DNA of 64,000 bases, taken from NCBI GenBank assembly GCA_020064725.1, contig JAGTWJ010000006.1, positions 124,001 through 188,000 of the forward strand, given 5' to 3'. Of this stretch, positions 60,031 through 64,000 are shown piece after piece (the first letter of the stretch is position 1; every line of letters starts with the position of its first letter). Position numbers and translations under genes: made by a program. Source of the stretch: Drechslerella dactyloides. Its lineage: Eukaryota; Ascomycota; Orbiliomycetes; Orbiliales; Orbiliaceae. A model generated the notes under the pieces. The model searched no databases. It was given only the letters and a program-made list of their open reading frames with translations, and was not told where the DNA came from.

Positions 60031-63000
60031 TCCGAATTTGGCGAGTTATATATAAAGACTACGATCGAGGTATCGATCTGTATCGTACGTTTGCTGGGGG
60101 GGTTGACGATGGTAGGTGGTGGTAGATACGTAGCCTGTCCGGCGAAGATTTCCAGAGGGGGGCGACAGGGCCGCTTCTTATATAACCAGCATTCCTCATA
60201 GTCACCGTATCTGATCTGCTCCTTCCTCAGTATACCTGCTCGACTGCAGATTCGTATGGATGGATGGATGCATGTCTTACGGCCACCGACCGCGCAGAGC
60301 CGCTGTAACCTCGCCGGAGAGTTTGCGGAACCAAGAAGGAGGGAACATCCAGGCCACCCACCGCAGCTTACCCTCGCAGGGGTATCGATCGTGAAGCACG
60401 CCTCCCTCCCCACGGGGGATGTGCGAGCGTGGCGCCAGCTGCGGACGGGCTGCAGGGGTTCCCCGCATCGAACGTAGGTAACGGGTGGAAAACAACGGCG
60501 CGGAAAACGAACTCTAACGTGCGTGTTTCGCAGTTGTGCTACCTATTCTAACCTTTTTTCTTCACCAAGATAAAGTTTAAGCTTGGCCTTGCGAGGCGCG
60601 GTGTTTCGAAATAAAATCCTGCAGAGATCTCGTGAGCGGGTGCTGCGGCTTGTCGCGGCGAAGATGAATGTCTGAGGATAGAGTTTACTCTACGTTTCGC
60701 TCTTAGACGTATACTGTTGTGCGACCTGCGCACATAAATTTTAACATTCACATGCGGATTGGGTATCACAGTGGCCGCACCCACCTGTCGAATACGGCCA
60801 TTGGTATATAACCACAAAGCACACGCTCAAGAACATACACAAGTATTTAACCTTCGCTACCAGCGGCCTGCATTGCCAGCTGCGGTAACTTCGCAATCTC
60901 AGACCCTGAGCTTACATGTGCAATCCATACCAATTCTAGAATTTTACGTAAGGTAAGTGCTCTGTCAGCGCTCGTATAGACACAGTATATACCCAGTACG
61001 GTTCCTGGCCGCACGCACTGCCCCCATCGGCTGGGCTGACCGGATTCGCCGCGCATCGGTAGTGTGAGTGTCACACACCATCACACGCCCACGCGCCAAG
61101 CGGCCGGATAGGCAGGCGACAAGAAATGCTTGACGGTTAAGCGCAGCTTGTGCGCTCTCTCGGCACTCTTGTCTCGCAAGTCCTACTGCCGTTCTGGCTT
61201 GATACATGCAAGCACTGTATGATCCGCGCGCAGGGCATCCTGGCTGTGTTTGCAGGCGTTGGATCGGTGATAGACAGGGATGTAGATGTGCACCGACCGT
61301 ATCGGTGCGGCGATGCGTGTTTCGGACCGGCCGTGATGTTGTAGAGCTCCGCGGAAATTGATCGATTCAATCGATTGAGATAGGCTGTTAGTGCCGATTC
61401 CGGTTCCATGGCTATGCGACGCCATGGAACTTGCCGTCCGCGACTGCGGTTGTGAAGATTGTTGGATTTTGGCGTTGCAACGCGTGTTGTGTTGCATTTG
61501 TCGAACGGGAAGTCTGGCAGACTTGCATTGACAGTTCGAATCAATCCTACGTTACAGCTGTACAGATGGAGTGAATGGGGCCAGACTGGATTGAATCAAT
61601 GACGATGACGATATATAAGCTTAAGACCGAATATCATAGGTATCTATCCATCATACTCAAATGAGGAGCTTGATGAAACCCTGGAGGATTCAGAAACGTG
61701 AATCGCGTAGAAACTGTCGAGCGCGCGGCGCGGGATCTTCCGCTTACACTTTTTGATTGCACTTTTCGTGGATATAGATAAGGGCGCTGGCCAACGTGCA
61801 TAGCTGTATATGCCACACATAGCTTCGAGCGGATGAGTAGCTAAGCTGCTGTCGCAACTAGCAAAGCTAGCACTGTCACGCCTCCCACTATCAGCAGCTC
61901 GCCTCCGAGTCTGCGGAACGACCAATGTCGCTGCGCGGATGGCTTGCCCTTTGCGGCTAGGTCCAGCCTTGCTCTCAGACTTCGGAGTAACCCTCATGCT
62001 GGCCAAACAATACAGTATAGCCTACGGTCGCAGCACATGTTGGCCTCCTAGACAAGGATCCTACAGCGTATAGTACCAGAGCCTTCTCGATCAGTGGTTC
62101 AGGACAATTGATTTCGGTTTTCTAGCTGCGTCAGAACGCGGAGGAACGATTGATTGTAAACCTCGTACCCGAATTACACCGCAAAGACAACCTCTACAGC
62201 ATGCAACGCAGCCGAGATGCGGATCGACCCGGATCTCGTGGATGTCAGTACTACGGCTCGAGTATAGTTGCGAGCAGGCAAGGGTGGAAGTTTTCACGTG
62301 CGGCTAGGTTAATAACATCGAGGTATTTTGTGAGGAGGCCCTTCGCGATGCCCCCGATGCTGCAATATATGCAGGCATATATTCATTCGACCAGTAACCA
62401 AACACGGTACCACATAGTACCCTTGTTCAAAATCGGCAGGCAGACAGATAAATCGATAATTAATTATTTAGCTAGTTCTCGTCATGGTCATCATCGACCA
62501 ATTCTCGGTTTGGCATCTTTTACTGTCCCCATGTGGGACACGGAGAATCCTATGCGACAGACGTAACGGGTTGTCTCGTAGGCCAGTCAGCCAGCCCGCT
62601 GTCCTTTACGTAATATAATAGACATTAACGATATCTCCTTTAAGTTGTACCGTAACCACAGCTGGGTATGTACTGGCCGCATTGACTTTGCTCTCGGTTT
62701 GGCCCTTATCTGACACACCGTTGCGAGTTCGCGTGCTACGGCTTCCAACTAGTTCCCGCATCACTTCGAGTATCTGCACGCCTGAAACCGTTTCGCGGCG
62801 ACTTGGCGGTTAATGCATTCCTTCCCTCGATCGACCACCTGCACGTGCGAGACAAACGCGCTTAAACGGCTATGACGTAAGATGTATCAGAGCTAGACAT
62901 ATATATGCCGTGCATGATCAGGTTTACGGATAATATGATCGCCAACTACGATGATGGTTACTGTTGCCACAGGCTAAAGTCAAATGACACTATCTCCTGC

Positions 63001-64000
63001 TCCTGGCTGCTATATGCATGACGTGCAAAATGGACGAAGACTGCATACTTCGATTCAAGGTTGGTATATATCAAGCGTTATTGATGGAATAATATAGCTC
63101 TCCTACACCACTGTGGCCAAGATCACGTCGCAGGCGAGATTTACCGGCTAAATACCGAATATATACAACTATATACGAAATTAAAGCGCTCGATCTGTAG
63201 TTTCAGGGAGATCGGGTCGCGCAGCAGGAACCGGCCTGCCAGAAATCAGCCATAGCAGAGCTCGAGCTAGCCTTGCGGAAGTCAATTCAGCAAAGGATTA
63301 AGCGGCCGGCCTGATACTGGTATACGTATGCCGACCACAAGTAGAGTCTTTGTCGAACTTATCGGTAGTTCTTATTACAATATATAATATTTACTTGGGT
63401 TATATAGGAGACAGGTGGGGGTCAGTCACACGCCAATTGTGCTGTTCTTATTCTGTAGTCTTGTGGAATGTACAAAGGTAGTGTAGATATATAGATATAG
63501 ACAGAGAGATACAGGCAGAGATAGAGGCAGAGGTATCATCACACGCGGATGTAGGGATAGACATCTTACAGTCAGGGCCCTCGTATTTGGCAGGTGGCAG
63601 CATATATAAGAACCCGATTGCAAGCCATTTACCAGTACACATACGGCACAGTCGGGCTCAAGTGCTGCTCGCTGGCCGGTATTTGCCATGCCGGCTGCCT
63701 GCTAGATAGGCTTCCTTTGGGCCGGCTTTTACTGCGCGAACTACACTTGATCGGCTGCCAGTTCAGCTACGTATTCTGGGTGAATTCCACCCAGAGCGTA
63801 GGCCACGGCTCAATTGCATTCCAGTGTCATTACCTCTCCAGGGGAGGTCAGTTGAAATAATACCGCAGAACCCCGCGGCCGTGTAGCAAACGAACAGCCC
63901 ATCACTTCATTCGATTATCATTATAATAGGTATCTTCGCTCCATGATACAACCAATCTAAAAGACACCCCCATACGCATACCAAATAGACACGAGAATCA
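60031..64000. other. Gene-free stretch to the window end
   Basis: Only short or shadow frames. A purine-rich GATA/AGA low-complexity tract lies at about 63481-63535 and an ATGG run at 60256-60268. Partial copies of the dispersed CGAGACAA motif lie near 61169, 62571 and 62845. No supported gene. Confidence 0.4.
60047..60056 (-). promoter_or_regulatory. TATA-like box of the MFS permease gene
   Basis: TTTATATATA on the coding strand lies 17 nt before the first ATG and 56 nt before Met14, which favours the downstream start. Confidence 0.4.

Noticed and set aside
62150..62566. A 138-codon plus-strand frame
   Set aside because: No domain or start context; composition not protein-like.

Overview
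The window looks like nuclear DNA of a filamentous ascomycete (Pezizomycotina). The genes carry short GT-AG introns, mostly about 50-140 nt, with fungal branch sites such as TACTAAC. Several protein types are typical of that group: WSC-domain and kelch secreted proteins, a HET-domain relic, an NLR-type relic, F-box and BTB paralogue-style genes, a Pff1 vacuolar protease and a Dal5-type permease. I cannot fix the class or genus. Gene density is low, about thirteen reasonably intact genes in 64 kb. No rRNA, tRNA, CRISPR or complete transposon was recognised.

Layout. 1-3.6 kb: no supported gene, but three copies of a short dispersed motif. 3.7-9.6 kb: an F-box protein, a two-exon orphan, a weak small gene and a BTB-like membrane protein. 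9.9-11.0 kb: an aldo-keto reductase broken by one missing base. 11.9-13.4 kb: two decayed coding stretches. 14.9-20 kb: a seven-exon kelch membrane protein convergent with a berberine-bridge-type FAD oxidase. 21.9-27.1 kb: a 1,617-residue secreted protein with a beta-propeller and five WSC domains. 28.1-36 kb: a four-domain RNA-repair protein (2H phosphoesterase, EEP nuclease, nucleotidyltransferase, MJ1316 domain) divergent from a PFF1 protease. 37-49 kb: an AT-rich, gene-poor block holding a HET relic, minus-strand relics full of CGA-to-TGA and CAG-to-TAG type stops (a RIP-like pattern), and a small secreted cysteine-containing protein gene at each side. 49.5-54.7 kb: a decayed gene and a long CT-rich leader. 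54.8-56.9 kb: a J-domain protein. 58.4-60.0 kb: an MFS permease. 60-64 kb: nothing supported.

The genes do not form one pathway. The RNA-repair fusion is the most unusual enzyme. The degraded block with HET and NLR-type remnants flanked by small secreted proteins resembles an accessory, RIP-affected compartment. Exon joins were deduced by hand from splice signals and reading phase, with no transcript evidence.
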